DNA of 64,000 bases from an uncultured Lachnospiraceae bacterium (GCA_910584965.1 CAJUDZ010000010.1:52086-116085); one strand, 5' to 3'. Counted from the first letter of the stretch, positions 17,120-25,959 are shown. Program-made: numbers and translations. The notes: generated by a model from the sequence alone, not told the origin.

Positions 17120-17287
17120 AGCACCCATCCCTTCTATTATGGATTTTTGTATGTCCAAAACAGCCTCCTGCAAAACTGTTTGGATTATTATACCATATTT
17201 TTACATTCTTTATCAACAAAATCATGTATATTATACAATTAAGAAAATTGAAACTTCCAAATTGCCGCTGCTTATGTGAACAAACAT

Positions 17288-17313
17288 AAACGCAGGCCAG
17301 ACAGCCTGCGTTT
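17288..17313 (-). terminator. Terminator of the NlpC/P60 hydrolase gene
   Basis: AAACGCAGGC (17288-17297) and GCCTGCGTTT (17304-17313) form a perfect 10-bp stem with a 6-nt loop. It is followed on the minus strand by a T-rich stretch and lies about 37 nt past the stop codon. Confidence 0.8.
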
Positions 17314-17349
17314 CATGAATTTACTGCTTAAATTGTTTTGTTATCTTTT

Positions 17350-18672
17350 TTAGAAGATTCTTCTGATCGAAAGAATCGAACGATATGTCGCATTGGATAC
17401 GATAATACCTGTTTTGGAAGTGGACGCGTGAACGATCTGCCCGTTACCCGCGTAAATTCCCACATGACCGGAATAGCAGATAATATCACCCGGCTGCGCA
17501 TTTTCTATTCCGTTTACGGCAGCGCCTACAGTTCTGTCCGCTGCCGATGAATGCGGCAGGCTTACTCCGAAATTATTGTATACGCTCATAACAAATCCTG
17601 AACAGTCCGCGCCGTTCGTCAGGCTGGTTCCGCCGTATACATAAGGATTGCCGACAAACTGCATTGCGAAATCTACAACTGCCTGGCCGGAAGCGCTTCC
17701 GCTCGGCGGTGCATAAGTCTTTCCGCCGGAAGAATTACTATCGGAATTAGATGCCTTATTCTCTGCGGCCTTTTTCGCCGCTGCCTTCTGCGCCTCTGCT
17801 CTGGCCGCTTCTTCTTTGGCCAGTCTCGCGCGCTCTTCTTCGATGGATTCCGCTTTCACGAACTCGGTGGACATGTTGACAAAATCCGTCGATACGTAAC
17901 CGTCACCTTCCTCGATATTTACTTTAACCCATCCGTCCAGTTCTTCGGTAACGATCAGCTCATCTTCGATCGGTACCATACCAAGAATCGTTGAATCCGT
18001 TCCCGGCTGTTCCCGCACATACAGTGTCGTTGTCGTAACAGTCGCGATTCTCGTTCCGACTTCTCTCGCATAACTTACCGCGTCGTCGCCCGTTACACAA
18101 AATTCCGCTTTAACATAACCTTCCACGGAACCGGAACTGATCTTATACCATCCGTCACTTTCTTCTATAAAAGTACCGACGGATTTATCATAAAGCTTGC
18201 CGACGATTTCTCCGTCTTCGCTCGGAATATCGCGGACATTTACATAATTATTGACTCTTGCAATAACAAGGCTCTTAAAGCCCTCTTCCTCTTCTCTTAA
18301 CTTTGCCGCATTGGAAGCTTCCCGCAAATCTCTTGTATATCCTTCGCTGACAACGATCGTTCTTTCGATTTTCTTATCCGAGACCGCCGTCGGCGCATTG
18401 CTCTCTAACATTCCTCCGATCGGAATTTCTCCCGATCCCCTTACGGCGATTTCCGCTGTGGACGCCGTCAGGCCGCTGCTGTTCTCTCTCTCAATCTCTT
18501 CCTTCATATCGGAAAGGGACGTTGTGCTTTCGGAAGACAGAGAATACTCAATTCCTGCCGAAGGCAGGACGGAATTCAAATCTCCAGCCGCCTGAACAGA
18601 TATTTTCATTCCGGAAAATGTGATGACTGCCGCCATTGTGCAAGCTGCTATTCTCACGCTTTCTTTTCTCAT
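17350..18672 (-). CDS. Secreted SH3-NlpC/P60 peptidoglycan hydrolase
   Basis: 440 residues. There is a signal peptide (about residues 1-28, ending VQAA) and a Ser/Glu-rich segment. Two bacterial SH3 domains follow (YVNVRDIPSEDGEIVGKL near 145 and LYVREQPGTDSTILGMV near 215), then an Ala/Lys/Glu coiled linker, and a C-terminal NlpC/P60 domain. The catalytic triad is readable: Cys357 in GADCSGF, His403 in YSGHVGIY and His415 in IVHAS. It would cleave muropeptides (gamma-D-Glu bonds are usual for the family) outside the cell. It has its own consensus promoter and a terminator. Confidence 0.93.
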   Translation of the reverse strand: MRKESVRIAACTMAAVITFSGMKISVQAAGDLNSVLPSAGIEYSLSSESTTSLSDMKEEIERENSSGLTASTAEIAVRGSGEIPIGGMLESNAPTAVSDKKIERTIVVSEGYTRDLREASNAAKLREEEEGFKSLVIARVNNYVNVRDIPSEDGEIVGKLYDKSVGTFIEESDGWYKISSGSVEGYVKAEFCVTGDDAVSYAREVGTRIATVTTTTLYVREQPGTDSTILGMVPIEDELIVTEELDGWVKVNIEEGDGYVSTDFVNMSTEFVKAESIEEERARLAKEEAARAEAQKAAAKKAAENKASNSDSNSSGGKTYAPPSGSASGQAVVDFAMQFVGNPYVYGGTSLTNGADCSGFVMSVYNNFGVSLPHSSAADRTVGAAVNGIENAQPGDIICYSGHVGIYAGNGQIVHASTSKTGIIVSNATYRSILSIRRIF

Positions 18673-18751
18673 ATAATATAAACCCGGCCTTTCTTTCAGT
18701 CGTTATCGTCTTCTTTACATTTATTACAAATTTGTTAAAACTTATGAAACA

Positions 18752-18780
18752 AATATAACACTAACCGGGCTGTTTGTCAA
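18752..18780 (-). promoter_or_regulatory. Sigma-A promoter of the NlpC/P60 gene
   Basis: Minus strand: a perfect TTGACA (18775-18780), 17 bp, TATATT (18752-18757). Transcription would start about 70 nt before the ATG. The A/T-tract region just upstream (18790-18825, AAAAAACAGCC followed by runs of T on the minus strand) may serve as the trxB terminator. Confidence 0.8.
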
Positions 18781-18875
18781 CTGTCGTAACGCATAAAAAA
18801 AACAAAAAAAAGGCTGTTTTTTGTGTATGTGAGAAGAAAATACCGCGAAATCCCCCGACTGACATCCTCCTTTCG

Positions 18876-19811
18876 TTATTTTCTTTCGATAAAATATTTT
18901 TCCGCACTCGCAACGGCATTGGCGCCGTCGGCAACCGCCGTAACAATCTGCCGCAGCTGCTTGGTTCTGACGTCTCCCGCCGCAAAAATACCGGGCGTGC
19001 ATGTGACGCAGTCTTCTCCCGCCTTAATGTAACCGTTCTCGTCAAATGTTACAATATTTTGTAACAATTCCGTATTGGGCCGGATACCGACCGCAATAAA
19101 CACGCCGTCCACGGGAAGTTCTTCGGTGCGCTCTTCTTTCAGCCGGCGCAGTTTTATGGAAGATGTTTTCTCCTGCCCGCAGATTTCTTCCACCACGCTG
19201 TCCCAGATCACTTCCACATTGTCACACTGAAACAACGTATCCTGCAGGGATTTTGCCGCACGGAGACTGTCCCGCCTGTGAATCAGATAGACCTTTTTAC
19301 AGATTCTGGATAAAAAGACGGCGTCTTCCACCGCCACGTCGCCTCCGCCCACAACCGCCGTCACCTTATCCCGGAAAAAAGCCCCGTCGCAGGTTGCGCA
19401 GTATGACACGCCGCGCCCGGTAAAAGCCTCTTCGCCCGGTACCTGGAGCAGCGCGTGGGAAGCGCCCGTCGCAATGATAACCGCGCCCGCCTCATAGCTT
19501 TTCTCCGTGTCCCCGTCCAGCACCGTAATGACTTTATGGCTGCCCGCATCGGCAAGCCCCGTCACTTTGGCATGATCGAAAACAACGCCCATCTCTTCCG
19601 CGTGCTGTCTGAACTTCATTCCCATTTCAAAACCGTTGATTCCGGACATCCCAAGATAGTTATCCACTTCATACGTATTCAAAACCTGACCGCCGCTCAT
19701 CGGATTCTTTTCCATCACCAACACTTCGAATCCGGCCCTTTTTCCGTAGACTGCCGCCGAAAGCCCTGCCGGGCCGGAACCGATAATAATAAGATCATAT
19801 TTCTGTGCCAT
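18876..19811 (-). CDS. trxB: Thioredoxin-disulfide reductase
   Basis: 311 residues. FAD-binding GSGPAG is at 11-16. The redox-active CATC (Cys138, Cys141) lies in YCATCDGAFF, NADPH-binding GGGDVAVE follows, and the C-terminal FAD motif is GIFAAGDVR. It passes electrons from NADPH (or ferredoxin in some clostridia) to thioredoxin in the cytoplasm. AGGAG is 6 nt before the ATG and a good promoter lies about 35 nt upstream. No thioredoxin gene is adjacent. Confidence 0.96.
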   Translation of the reverse strand: MAQKYDLIIIGSGPAGLSAAVYGKRAGFEVLVMEKNPMSGGQVLNTYEVDNYLGMSGINGFEMGMKFRQHAEEMGVVFDHAKVTGLADAGSHKVITVLDGDTEKSYEAGAVIIATGASHALLQVPGEEAFTGRGVSYCATCDGAFFRDKVTAVVGGGDVAVEDAVFLSRICKKVYLIHRRDSLRAAKSLQDTLFQCDNVEVIWDSVVEEICGQEKTSSIKLRRLKEERTEELPVDGVFIAVGIRPNTELLQNIVTFDENGYIKAGEDCVTCTPGIFAAGDVRTKQLRQIVTAVADGANAVASAEKYFIERK

Positions 19812-19842
19812 AACGAACTCCTTTTCTTCTTTCCTTTTTTAT

Positions 19843-19872
19843 AGTATAATTCCTGTTATAACATTTTGTCAA
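19843..19872 (-). promoter_or_regulatory. Sigma-A promoter of trxB
   Basis: Minus strand: TTGACA (19867-19872), 18 bp, TATACT (19843-19848). The long-hairpin element begins 15 bp upstream of the -35 box. Confidence 0.75.
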
Positions 19873-19887
19873 AAGAAGGACTGCAAG

Positions 19888-20092
19888 CCGGAACAGGATA
19901 CAGGGCAGGCCGCCGGGACGGAGCATGGTTCTCTTTGGAGGCACGCTTCCGCTCCGCCAAAGAATGCAGCGGTACCAGGCTCAAATGCAGCAGGCTGCCT
20001 TTTCGCCAGGGACCGGCATTCTTTGAAGGGCCTCCGCCAGAGAACCATGCTCCGTCCCGGCGGCCTGCCCTGTGCCCTGTATCCTGTTCCGG
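19888..20092 (-). repeat. Long-hairpin intergenic element, copy E1 (205 bp)
   Basis: The two ends are near-perfect inverted repeats (CCGGAACAGG at 19888 against CCTGTTCCGG ending at 20092) that continue for about 55 bp, with one 7-bp insertion in the right arm. Inside, on the minus strand, come GGCCCTTCAAAGAATGCCGG, a variable apex, and a second core TGGTACCGCTGC...CGGAGCGGAAGCG. These two cores are shared with the element at 50525-50691. It fills most of the divergent trxB/SDR intergenic region (335 bp) and so is not an ordinary terminator. Confidence 0.85.
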
Positions 20093-20146
20093 TTACCGTC
20101 TTCGCCCGGTTTAAGTCCATCGTTCAGAAAGGAGTATTCCCGCCCT

Positions 20147-20866
20147 ATGTCAAAGTATGCTCTGGTTACCGGCGCGTCCCGCGGAATCGGCCGTGAAATC
20201 GCTCACATGCTGGCCGCAGACGGCTATCATTTATACCTTACCTGTATCCGCTCCGAAAAGATGCTGGCAGACTATGCCGCGGAGCTTTCCGGACGTTACA
20301 ATGTTTCCTGCACCCCTTTTACCGGGGATATGGGAAACGCTCAGGATGTGGAGGCGCTTTTTTCTTCTATTGAAACGCTGGATGTGCTGATCAATAACGC
20401 CGGCATCTCCTATGTGGGACTGTTGAGCGAAATGTCTCCTTCGGACTGGCGGAAAATCCTTTCCGCCAATCTGGACTCCGTTTTCTATACGAGCAGACTC
20501 GCAATCCCGCTGATGCTCCGCAGACACAGCGGCAGAATCATCAATATTTCTTCCGTATGGGGCAATGTGGGAGCCTCCATGGAAACGGCCTATTCGGCAT
20601 CCAAAGGCGGAGTCAACAGCTTTACAAAAGCGCTCGCCAAAGAGCTCGCGCCCAGCAATATCCAGGTCAATGCCATCGCCTGCGGCGTCATCGATACCGA
20701 TATGAACCGCTGTTTTTCGCCGGAAGAAATGGAAGCGCTCCGGCAGGAAATTCCCTGTGACCGCATCGGGACAACCGCGGACGTGGCACAAATGGTAAAA
20801 AGCCTTCTTCATGCGCCTTCTTATCTGACCGGGCAGATCATTACATTAGACGGCGGCTGGACATGA
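20147..20866 (+). CDS. SDR family oxidoreductase (3-oxoacyl-ACP reductase-like)
   Basis: 239 residues from the ATG at 20147 (MSKYALVTGASRGIG), with AAAGGAG 12 nt upstream. The frame upstream runs through the hairpin element and is not coding. The Rossmann motif TGASRGIGREIA is at the N-terminus and INNAG follows in the middle. Catalytic Ser is in NISSVWG and the Tyr-x3-Lys pair in YSASKGG. The C-terminal PSYLTGQIITLDGGWT is typical of FabG-type enzymes. The substrate is not determined by context, as this is a lone plus-strand gene between trxB and the BMC locus. Confidence 0.9.
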   Translation: MSKYALVTGASRGIGREIAHMLAADGYHLYLTCIRSEKMLADYAAELSGRYNVSCTPFTGDMGNAQDVEALFSSIETLDVLINNAGISYVGLLSEMSPSDWRKILSANLDSVFYTSRLAIPLMLRRHSGRIINISSVWGNVGASMETAYSASKGGVNSFTKALAKELAPSNIQVNAIACGVIDTDMNRCFSPEEMEALRQEIPCDRIGTTADVAQMVKSLLHAPSYLTGQIITLDGGWT

Positions 20867-20953
20867 TCATCAGCATCATACCCAGCCGCCTGCATTTCAT
20901 ACTTTATTTTTCTGCCGTGCCGCCTGCCGCGGCACAGACGCTGCCGAAACCGA

Positions 20954-21748
20954 TCAGCCGCCGATCTGGCAGTACAATGCCGTTTTCTTCTCCACGGCCG
21001 CCTTTAACTTCTCCATCCGGCCTTCCGCCAGCATCGGCGCGTCGCCCATTGGATAAGGTCTTCCAAGTCCCTCGTACTTTCCTTCCCCGTATTTATGATA
21101 TGGCAGAAGGTGAATCTGCTCCACTCTCGGAAGCGACTCCGCATAAGCCGCAATCGCCGCAATCTCTTCTTCCGTATCGTTGAATCCCGGAATCACGGGA
21201 ACACGGATGATCAGCTCACACTGATTGCTTTCCGCAATTTTCTTCGCGTTTTCGAGCATCTTCGCATTCTCTTTTCCGGTATATTCCTTATGTTTTGCCG
21301 CATTCATATGTTTGATGTCCATCAGGTATGTATCCAGATACGGCAGAAGCTTCTGAATCACGGAAAATTCCGCAAATCCCATGCTTTCAATCGCCGTATT
21401 GATACCGATGTCCTTTGCCGCCCGTAAAAGCGCCGCCGCAAACTCCGGCTGTAAAAGGCTTTCGCCGCCGGACAGGGTAAGCCCGCCGCCGGAACGTCCG
21501 TAATAAGGCATATCCCGCCGTACCACGTCCATAACCTCCGCCACCGTAACATCCCGGCCGATGGTCTTCGGCCTTCCGTTTACCATCATCGTCTGTATCC
21601 CGTATTCCTGGGACTCCGGATTGCAGCACCATCTGCACCGCAGGGCACAGCCTTTCAGGAATACGATCGTACGGATGCCGGTTCCGTCGTGGATGGAATA
21701 TCTTTGTATATCAAAAATTCTGCCTGAAACGTTCCTATAATCGTTCAT
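20954..21748 (-). CDS. Glycyl radical enzyme activase (radical SAM)
   Basis: 264 residues from the ATG at 21748. The ATG four codons upstream contains the GGAGG that serves this start at 5 nt. The radical-SAM cluster is Cys34-x3-Cys38-x2-Cys41 (GCALRCRWC), followed by SGGESLLQ. It would use SAM to place the glycyl radical on the diol dehydratase encoded directly upstream (55-nt gap). Unlike most activases of diol dehydratases it has no inserted ferredoxin-like domain. No second Cys cluster exists between CRWC and SGGE, so it is PflA-sized. It is the last gene of the BMC operon. Confidence 0.93.
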   Translation of the reverse strand: MNDYRNVSGRIFDIQRYSIHDGTGIRTIVFLKGCALRCRWCCNPESQEYGIQTMMVNGRPKTIGRDVTVAEVMDVVRRDMPYYGRSGGGLTLSGGESLLQPEFAAALLRAAKDIGINTAIESMGFAEFSVIQKLLPYLDTYLMDIKHMNAAKHKEYTGKENAKMLENAKKIAESNQCELIIRVPVIPGFNDTEEEIAAIAAYAESLPRVEQIHLLPYHKYGEGKYEGLGRPYPMGDAPMLAEGRMEKLKAAVEKKTALYCQIGG

Positions 21749-21749
21749 A

Positions 21750-21802
21750 CTATCCTCCACGTCACAGCTTTGCCGTGACTCAAATCCGGATGAAAAATGC
21801 CT
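21750..21802 (-). repeat. Intergenic repeat, copy 2 (53 bp), supplying the activase ribosome site
   Basis: This copy matches 280-332 at 52 of 53 positions. On the minus strand it begins 1 nt after the TGA of the diol dehydratase gene, carries the GTCACGGC/GCTGTGAC hairpin and ends with GTGGAGGATAG. The next bases are T and the activase ATG, so the repeat provides the Shine-Dalgarno sequence. Confidence 0.9.
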
Positions 21803-21803
21803 C

Positions 21804-24338
21804 TCATCTGTACGCCGCCTGTTCCGTTCTGCGGATGATATCGTCCTGCAGCGATTTGGACAGCGTCGTAAAGAGCGCCGAATACCCCGCTACGCGCACC
21901 ACCAGCCCGCTGTATTTTTCCGGGTGTTTCTGTGCATCGAGCAGCGTTTCCCTGTCCACAACGTTAAACTGCATATGCATGCCCTTCTGGTCAAAATATC
22001 CCTGGACAAGCGATACGAAATTTTCAAGACCCTTCTGTCCGGACATCGCCGTCGGATGAATTTTCATGTTAAAAAGGGTCCCGTTGCTGGCGATCCCATG
22101 ATCGAGGCGCGCCACCGAGTTGCAGGCCGCGGTCGGCCCGTTCGTATCTTTACCGGAAGACGGAGAAACGCCGTCCGCCACCGGCATGTGCGCCAGCCTT
22201 CCGTCCGGAGTGGCTCCGGTCTGCGCACCGAGCGGAACATTCGCGGATACCGGATACAATCCCGCCTGGAAAATGCCGCCCCTCGGATTTTTGAAAGTCT
22301 CAAGCGGCTTCGTATATGTATAAGCCGCATCTCTTGCCAGCTCATCCACTTCATCGATATCGTTTCCGAACTTCGGCAGTTCGTCGATCATGTTGAGAAT
22401 TTCCTCATACCGCGCCTTTTCCCCGGCCGGAATCTGCATGGTAAGCACGCTGCGGATTGTCGTTTCGATAATATCGGGCGTAACGGTCTGTCCCTGTGCT
22501 TCCAGCGCCCTTGCGACCTGTAAAGCGATCTCTTTAGCCGTAACCGCATCGAATCCCTGGCCGAAATTCATCTCCAGCGCCTTCTTCAATTCCCCGATGG
22601 TCACTTTTTTCTCCTCATACACGAGCTTCTTCACCGTATACAGAGAGTCCGCCACATTCGCGATGCCGAAGCCCTGAGGCCCCGTAAAGTTATAGACCGC
22701 ACCGCCCTCCTGAAGGCTCCTGCCCCGTTTGATACAGTCATCCACCATACAGGACTCAAACGGCAGCGGGCAGAGCGTCATATGCGCCATGTCGATCGCG
22801 TTATCGGCATTGACGAGCAGGGAAATATTGTAATTCATCTGCTTTTTATAAGCATCGTAAAATTCATCAAAAGTCTTAAAATCTTCCACATCGCCGGTCC
22901 GGATGCTGGCCTGCACGCCGTTATCACAGCCGTTGGAAAAGACCATTTCGAGCGGTCTGCACATATTGAAGAACGCCGCATCATGCCATCCTTCCGTTTT
23001 ACCGGATTTCTGCGGTTCCACACAGCCGATGATATTATAATCTCTCGCATCTTCCAGCGTCAGTCCCCGGTTGATCAGCGCGGGGATGATGACTTCGTCG
23101 TTATAATAGGCCGGAAGCCCAATGCCGGTTCTCGTCAAATCCGCCGCATGCAGCAGCAGATCCTGCGGAGAACGGTTCCATACGCGGATCGATAAAGACG
23201 GCTGCGGCAGAAAGACGTGTTTGGAAGCCGTGATACACATGAACGATAAATCGTTTGTAGCGTCTTTTCCGTCCACGGTCTGCCCGCCGACGATCAGGTT
23301 CTGGAACAGAGAATACCCGGCAAACCCTTCCGCGCTCACCTCATCGCGGCATTTATTCAGATCGTTCAGCTTCACCCAGATGCAGTCGATCAGCTCCTGT
23401 GCATATTCTCTCGTCAGTTTTCCGCTGTTGAAATCCTTTTCGTAATAAGGATACATATACTGGTCGAATCTGCCCGGTGAAATGGAATGGCCGCTGGATT
23501 CCAGCTGCAAAAGCTGCTGTACAAACCAGAATGCCTGACAGGCCTCCTGAAAGCCCTCCGCACCGTGCTCCGGCACTTTCCGGCAGATTTCGGAAATCGT
23601 AAGAAGCTCACTCCTGCGCTTCGCGTCCTGTTCCTGTCCCGCCATTTCTGCGGCAAGGCGCGCATATCGTTTCGCATAACCGATAACCGCGTCACAGGAT
23701 AACATAACCGCTTTCAGAAAGACGCTCTTTACAGCATAATCCGCATCCCCGAACCGACAACCCGAAAGCTCCTTTTCCGCCTCTTCCTTAATGCCCGAAA
23801 AGCCGACTGCCAGCACCTTATCATACTGTACCGTAATATGCCCGACGCCGTTATAGAAATAATTTCCCGGCGTAAAAAAGTTGTGTTCCATCGCCCGGCG
23901 GGTCTCCGGCGCCATATAACTGTATGCGAGTTCGCTCGTCGTCTTTCCTTTCCAGTAACGGTCGGCCGCTTTCAGCCGCTTTTTCGTCTCATCGGAAATA
24001 TAAAACGGATCCGCCGCCCGGTGTTCCACCGTATCAAATTCCGCTTCCATCCATTCATAGGAAAATTCCGGATAGGTCTGGCATCCTCTCGGCGCGATCG
24101 TGGAACTTCCCACGATCAGTTCTCCCGGCCGGATGATAATCGGAATATTTTCCAGTATATGCGCAAACGCCTTCGCTCTGCGCATCATGATGGGCTGGCC
24201 TTCGGTTTCCTGATAGGATTCCGTAATCAGTTCCGCCCGCGCCGCTTCGATCTCCGGCATTTTCGCGTACAGATCCGCTACCAGTTTCGGTATTCTCTCC
24301 GTCTTTTCGATCGGTTCCCTGTAATAAGTATTCACCAT
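21804..24338 (-). CDS. Glycyl radical diol dehydratase (B12-independent 1,2-propanediol dehydratase)
   Basis: 844 residues from the ATG at 24338 (MVNTYYREPIEK). The ribosome site GGAGG precedes it and lies inside the longer frame. The active-site cysteine is Cys439 in IIGCVEP with catalytic Glu441, matching the diol/glycerol dehydratase branch rather than pyruvate formate-lyase. The glycyl radical site is Gly818 in RVAGYSA. It removes water from 1,2-propanediol to give propanal. BMC shell genes, PduL and fuculose aldolase in the same operon argue for propanediol rather than glycerol or choline as substrate. I see no N-terminal encapsulation helix. The activase follows. Confidence 0.94.
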   Translation of the reverse strand: MVNTYYREPIEKTERIPKLVADLYAKMPEIEAARAELITESYQETEGQPIMMRRAKAFAHILENIPIIIRPGELIVGSSTIAPRGCQTYPEFSYEWMEAEFDTVEHRAADPFYISDETKKRLKAADRYWKGKTTSELAYSYMAPETRRAMEHNFFTPGNYFYNGVGHITVQYDKVLAVGFSGIKEEAEKELSGCRFGDADYAVKSVFLKAVMLSCDAVIGYAKRYARLAAEMAGQEQDAKRRSELLTISEICRKVPEHGAEGFQEACQAFWFVQQLLQLESSGHSISPGRFDQYMYPYYEKDFNSGKLTREYAQELIDCIWVKLNDLNKCRDEVSAEGFAGYSLFQNLIVGGQTVDGKDATNDLSFMCITASKHVFLPQPSLSIRVWNRSPQDLLLHAADLTRTGIGLPAYYNDEVIIPALINRGLTLEDARDYNIIGCVEPQKSGKTEGWHDAAFFNMCRPLEMVFSNGCDNGVQASIRTGDVEDFKTFDEFYDAYKKQMNYNISLLVNADNAIDMAHMTLCPLPFESCMVDDCIKRGRSLQEGGAVYNFTGPQGFGIANVADSLYTVKKLVYEEKKVTIGELKKALEMNFGQGFDAVTAKEIALQVARALEAQGQTVTPDIIETTIRSVLTMQIPAGEKARYEEILNMIDELPKFGNDIDEVDELARDAAYTYTKPLETFKNPRGGIFQAGLYPVSANVPLGAQTGATPDGRLAHMPVADGVSPSSGKDTNGPTAACNSVARLDHGIASNGTLFNMKIHPTAMSGQKGLENFVSLVQGYFDQKGMHMQFNVVDRETLLDAQKHPEKYSGLVVRVAGYSALFTTLSKSLQDDIIRRTEQAAYR

Positions 24339-24339
24339 G

Positions 24340-24406
24340 CTATCCTCCATGTCAGAGTCTCAAACTGCAGATTGAAAACCGGTGCATCAGCATAATTTTT
24401 CAATCT
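24340..24406 (-). repeat. Degenerate third copy of the intergenic repeat
   Basis: Minus strand: TTTGAGACTCTGACATGGAGGATAG resembles the end of the 53-bp unit, again supplying the ribosome site of the next gene. An AGATTGAAAA/TTTTCAATCT hairpin (24369-24378 with 24397-24406) is related to the one beside copy 1. The order of parts is rearranged. Confidence 0.6.
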
Positions 24407-24461
24407 GATAACCATACCCTTCTCTCAAATTCTCTGTTTTTTGTCTGTGCGTTTTTAGCCG

Positions 24462-25226
24462 CTATTCTTTGTATAAACACTTTATTCCCATTTTCTGAAG
24501 CGTCTCCAGCCAGGAGGCATCCGGTTTCTGATCGGTAACGATAACATCCACTTCCGACAGGCCGCATATTTTGGAGAGCGCCGTTTTTCCAAACTTGCTG
24601 GAATCCGCCGCCAGATAGACTTTGTCCGCGGCGGAAAGCATATTCTGCTTTACGCCTCCGGTCTCATCGCTTCCGTCGGTAATTCCCTTTTCCAGATCGA
24701 TTCCTTTACAGGATAAAAAAGCTTTGTCCACATAGTAGGAGCTGATGCTGTCCGTCGCCTTTTTTCCGAGCAAAGACATGGAACCTGCCTTCAGAAGACC
24801 TCCCGTCGCGATAATATCCCATCCCGATACATCCGACAGCTCCAACAATATCTCAATGGAATTGGTGATGACCGTCAGGTGCCTCTTCTGCTTGATGTTC
24901 TTGGCAATAAAAACCGCCGTCGTGGACGCGTCCAGAATGATATGGTCGCCGTCCTCGATCTCCCGGCTGATCAGCTCCGCTATTTTCTGCTTGCCCCGGG
25001 TGTTGGATTTCCACCGGACGTTAAAAGGAAGATCAATGCTGCCTTTCTCGTTGATCACCGCTCCGCCATAGCTTTTGATGACATGGCCGTCCTCTTCCAG
25101 CTTATCCAGGTCGCGCCGGATGGTCTCTTCCGAAACGTCGAACTCTTTGCTCAGCTCGCTGACGATTACTTTCTTATTTTCATGGACTTTCTCTAAAATC
25201 AGATTCCTTCTCTCGGCTGCCAGCAT
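24462..25226 (-). CDS. DeoR family transcriptional regulator
   Basis: 254 residues. The N-terminal winged helix is typical (ERRNLILEKVHENKKVIVSELSKEF and VSEETIRRDLDKLEEDG). The C-terminal domain is a sugar-phosphate-binding, ribose-5-phosphate isomerase-like fold with ILDASTTA and the SSKFGKTAL motif. GGGGG is 6 nt before the ATG. It lies inside the BMC operon between the PduT-like shell gene and the diol dehydratase, so it probably senses a phosphorylated intermediate such as fuculose- or rhamnulose-1-phosphate and controls the operon (inference). Confidence 0.93.
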   Translation of the reverse strand: MLAAERRNLILEKVHENKKVIVSELSKEFDVSEETIRRDLDKLEEDGHVIKSYGGAVINEKGSIDLPFNVRWKSNTRGKQKIAELISREIEDGDHIILDASTTAVFIAKNIKQKRHLTVITNSIEILLELSDVSGWDIIATGGLLKAGSMSLLGKKATDSISSYYVDKAFLSCKGIDLEKGITDGSDETGGVKQNMLSAADKVYLAADSSKFGKTALSKICGLSEVDVIVTDQKPDASWLETLQKMGIKCLYKE

Positions 25227-25333
25227 ATTCTGCCCCCATGATTATCCCTGCTGTCTTTTGTCTGTCATACCTCTGCGCCGTCCGCCTTCCGGCCGCCTGT
25301 AACCATCCCGCATCCGTAAGCGCCGCTCATTCA

Positions 25334-25882
25334 TCAGAATATGTACTTCATCAGCTTATCGGAAGGCCTTGCAATAACCGCGCTGTCGAGGAACATGCCT
25401 TTGTCTCCGGCTTCCGCTTTTGCCCGGTCGATCGCCGCCTGCACCGCGGAAACGCTTCCGGTAAGCGTCATGTAACTCTTGCCGCACATGCCTTTTGCAA
25501 GACGCAGCTCGATCAACTCCACAGACGCCGTTTTGGCAGCCATATCCGCGGCCACGATCAGCGCGGCCACGTCATATGTTTCCAGTATGCCGAGGGCGTC
25601 GATCCGCTCCGGCTGTGCCGTCCCGTAAATCGCCGGAAAAATGGATTCATGAGGATTGCCGAGTACAAAAGTATCTATGACCTTATCCGCATATCTGCCC
25701 TCTGCCCGGTCAACGGACGCCCGCACCGCGCTCAGTTCTCCTGTCACAAGAATGACAAACTTGCCCGGACAGGTAACTTCCGCCTGTAAAATTTCCACAT
25801 CCGCCGCTTTGGCCATTTCGTCCGCCGCCAGATATCCCGTGGATACCGTTGTCATTTCCACCATACCGATTGCTTTCGCCAT
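25334..25882 (-). CDS. pduT: BMC-T trimeric shell protein with iron-sulfur cysteine (PduT-like)
   Basis: 182 residues with two tandem BMC domains (starting MAKAIGMVEM and RIDALGILETYD). With this start Cys38 falls in EVTCPGKF, the position that binds the central [4Fe-4S] cluster in PduT, which supports both the assignment and the start. Other ATGs lie 4 and 19 codons upstream. It would form a pseudohexameric shell tile that lets electrons through the shell. The neighbouring PduS flavoprotein is its likely electron partner. It overlaps nothing and lies 77 nt after pduS. Confidence 0.92.
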   Translation of the reverse strand: MAKAIGMVEMTTVSTGYLAADEMAKAADVEILQAEVTCPGKFVILVTGELSAVRASVDRAEGRYADKVIDTFVLGNPHESIFPAIYGTAQPERIDALGILETYDVAALIVAADMAAKTASVELIELRLAKGMCGKSYMTLTGSVSAVQAAIDRAKAEAGDKGMFLDSAVIARPSDKLMKYIF

Positions 25883-25959
25883 TGCTTTAACCATTCCCTT
25901 TCCCGATTCCCGTTTCCGGAAAATGCCCGTCAAAGGCATCCCCTTTACCGCGTTCCTCT

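Noticed and set aside
13209..19811. Plus-strand frames of more than 100 codons opposite the envelope genes (for example 14383-15807)
   Set aside because: They are antisense shadows of well-supported minus-strand genes, have no family features and are rich in Arg/Pro/His as expected of such frames.
20072..20146. N-terminal extension of the SDR gene
   Set aside because: It reads through the right arm of the long hairpin; the Rossmann fold starts at the ATG at 20147 with its own ribosome site.
20918..20940. Terminator between the convergent SDR and activase genes (GTGCCGC/GCGGCAC)
   Set aside because: The stem is clear but neither strand has a T-run after it, so it is left unassigned.
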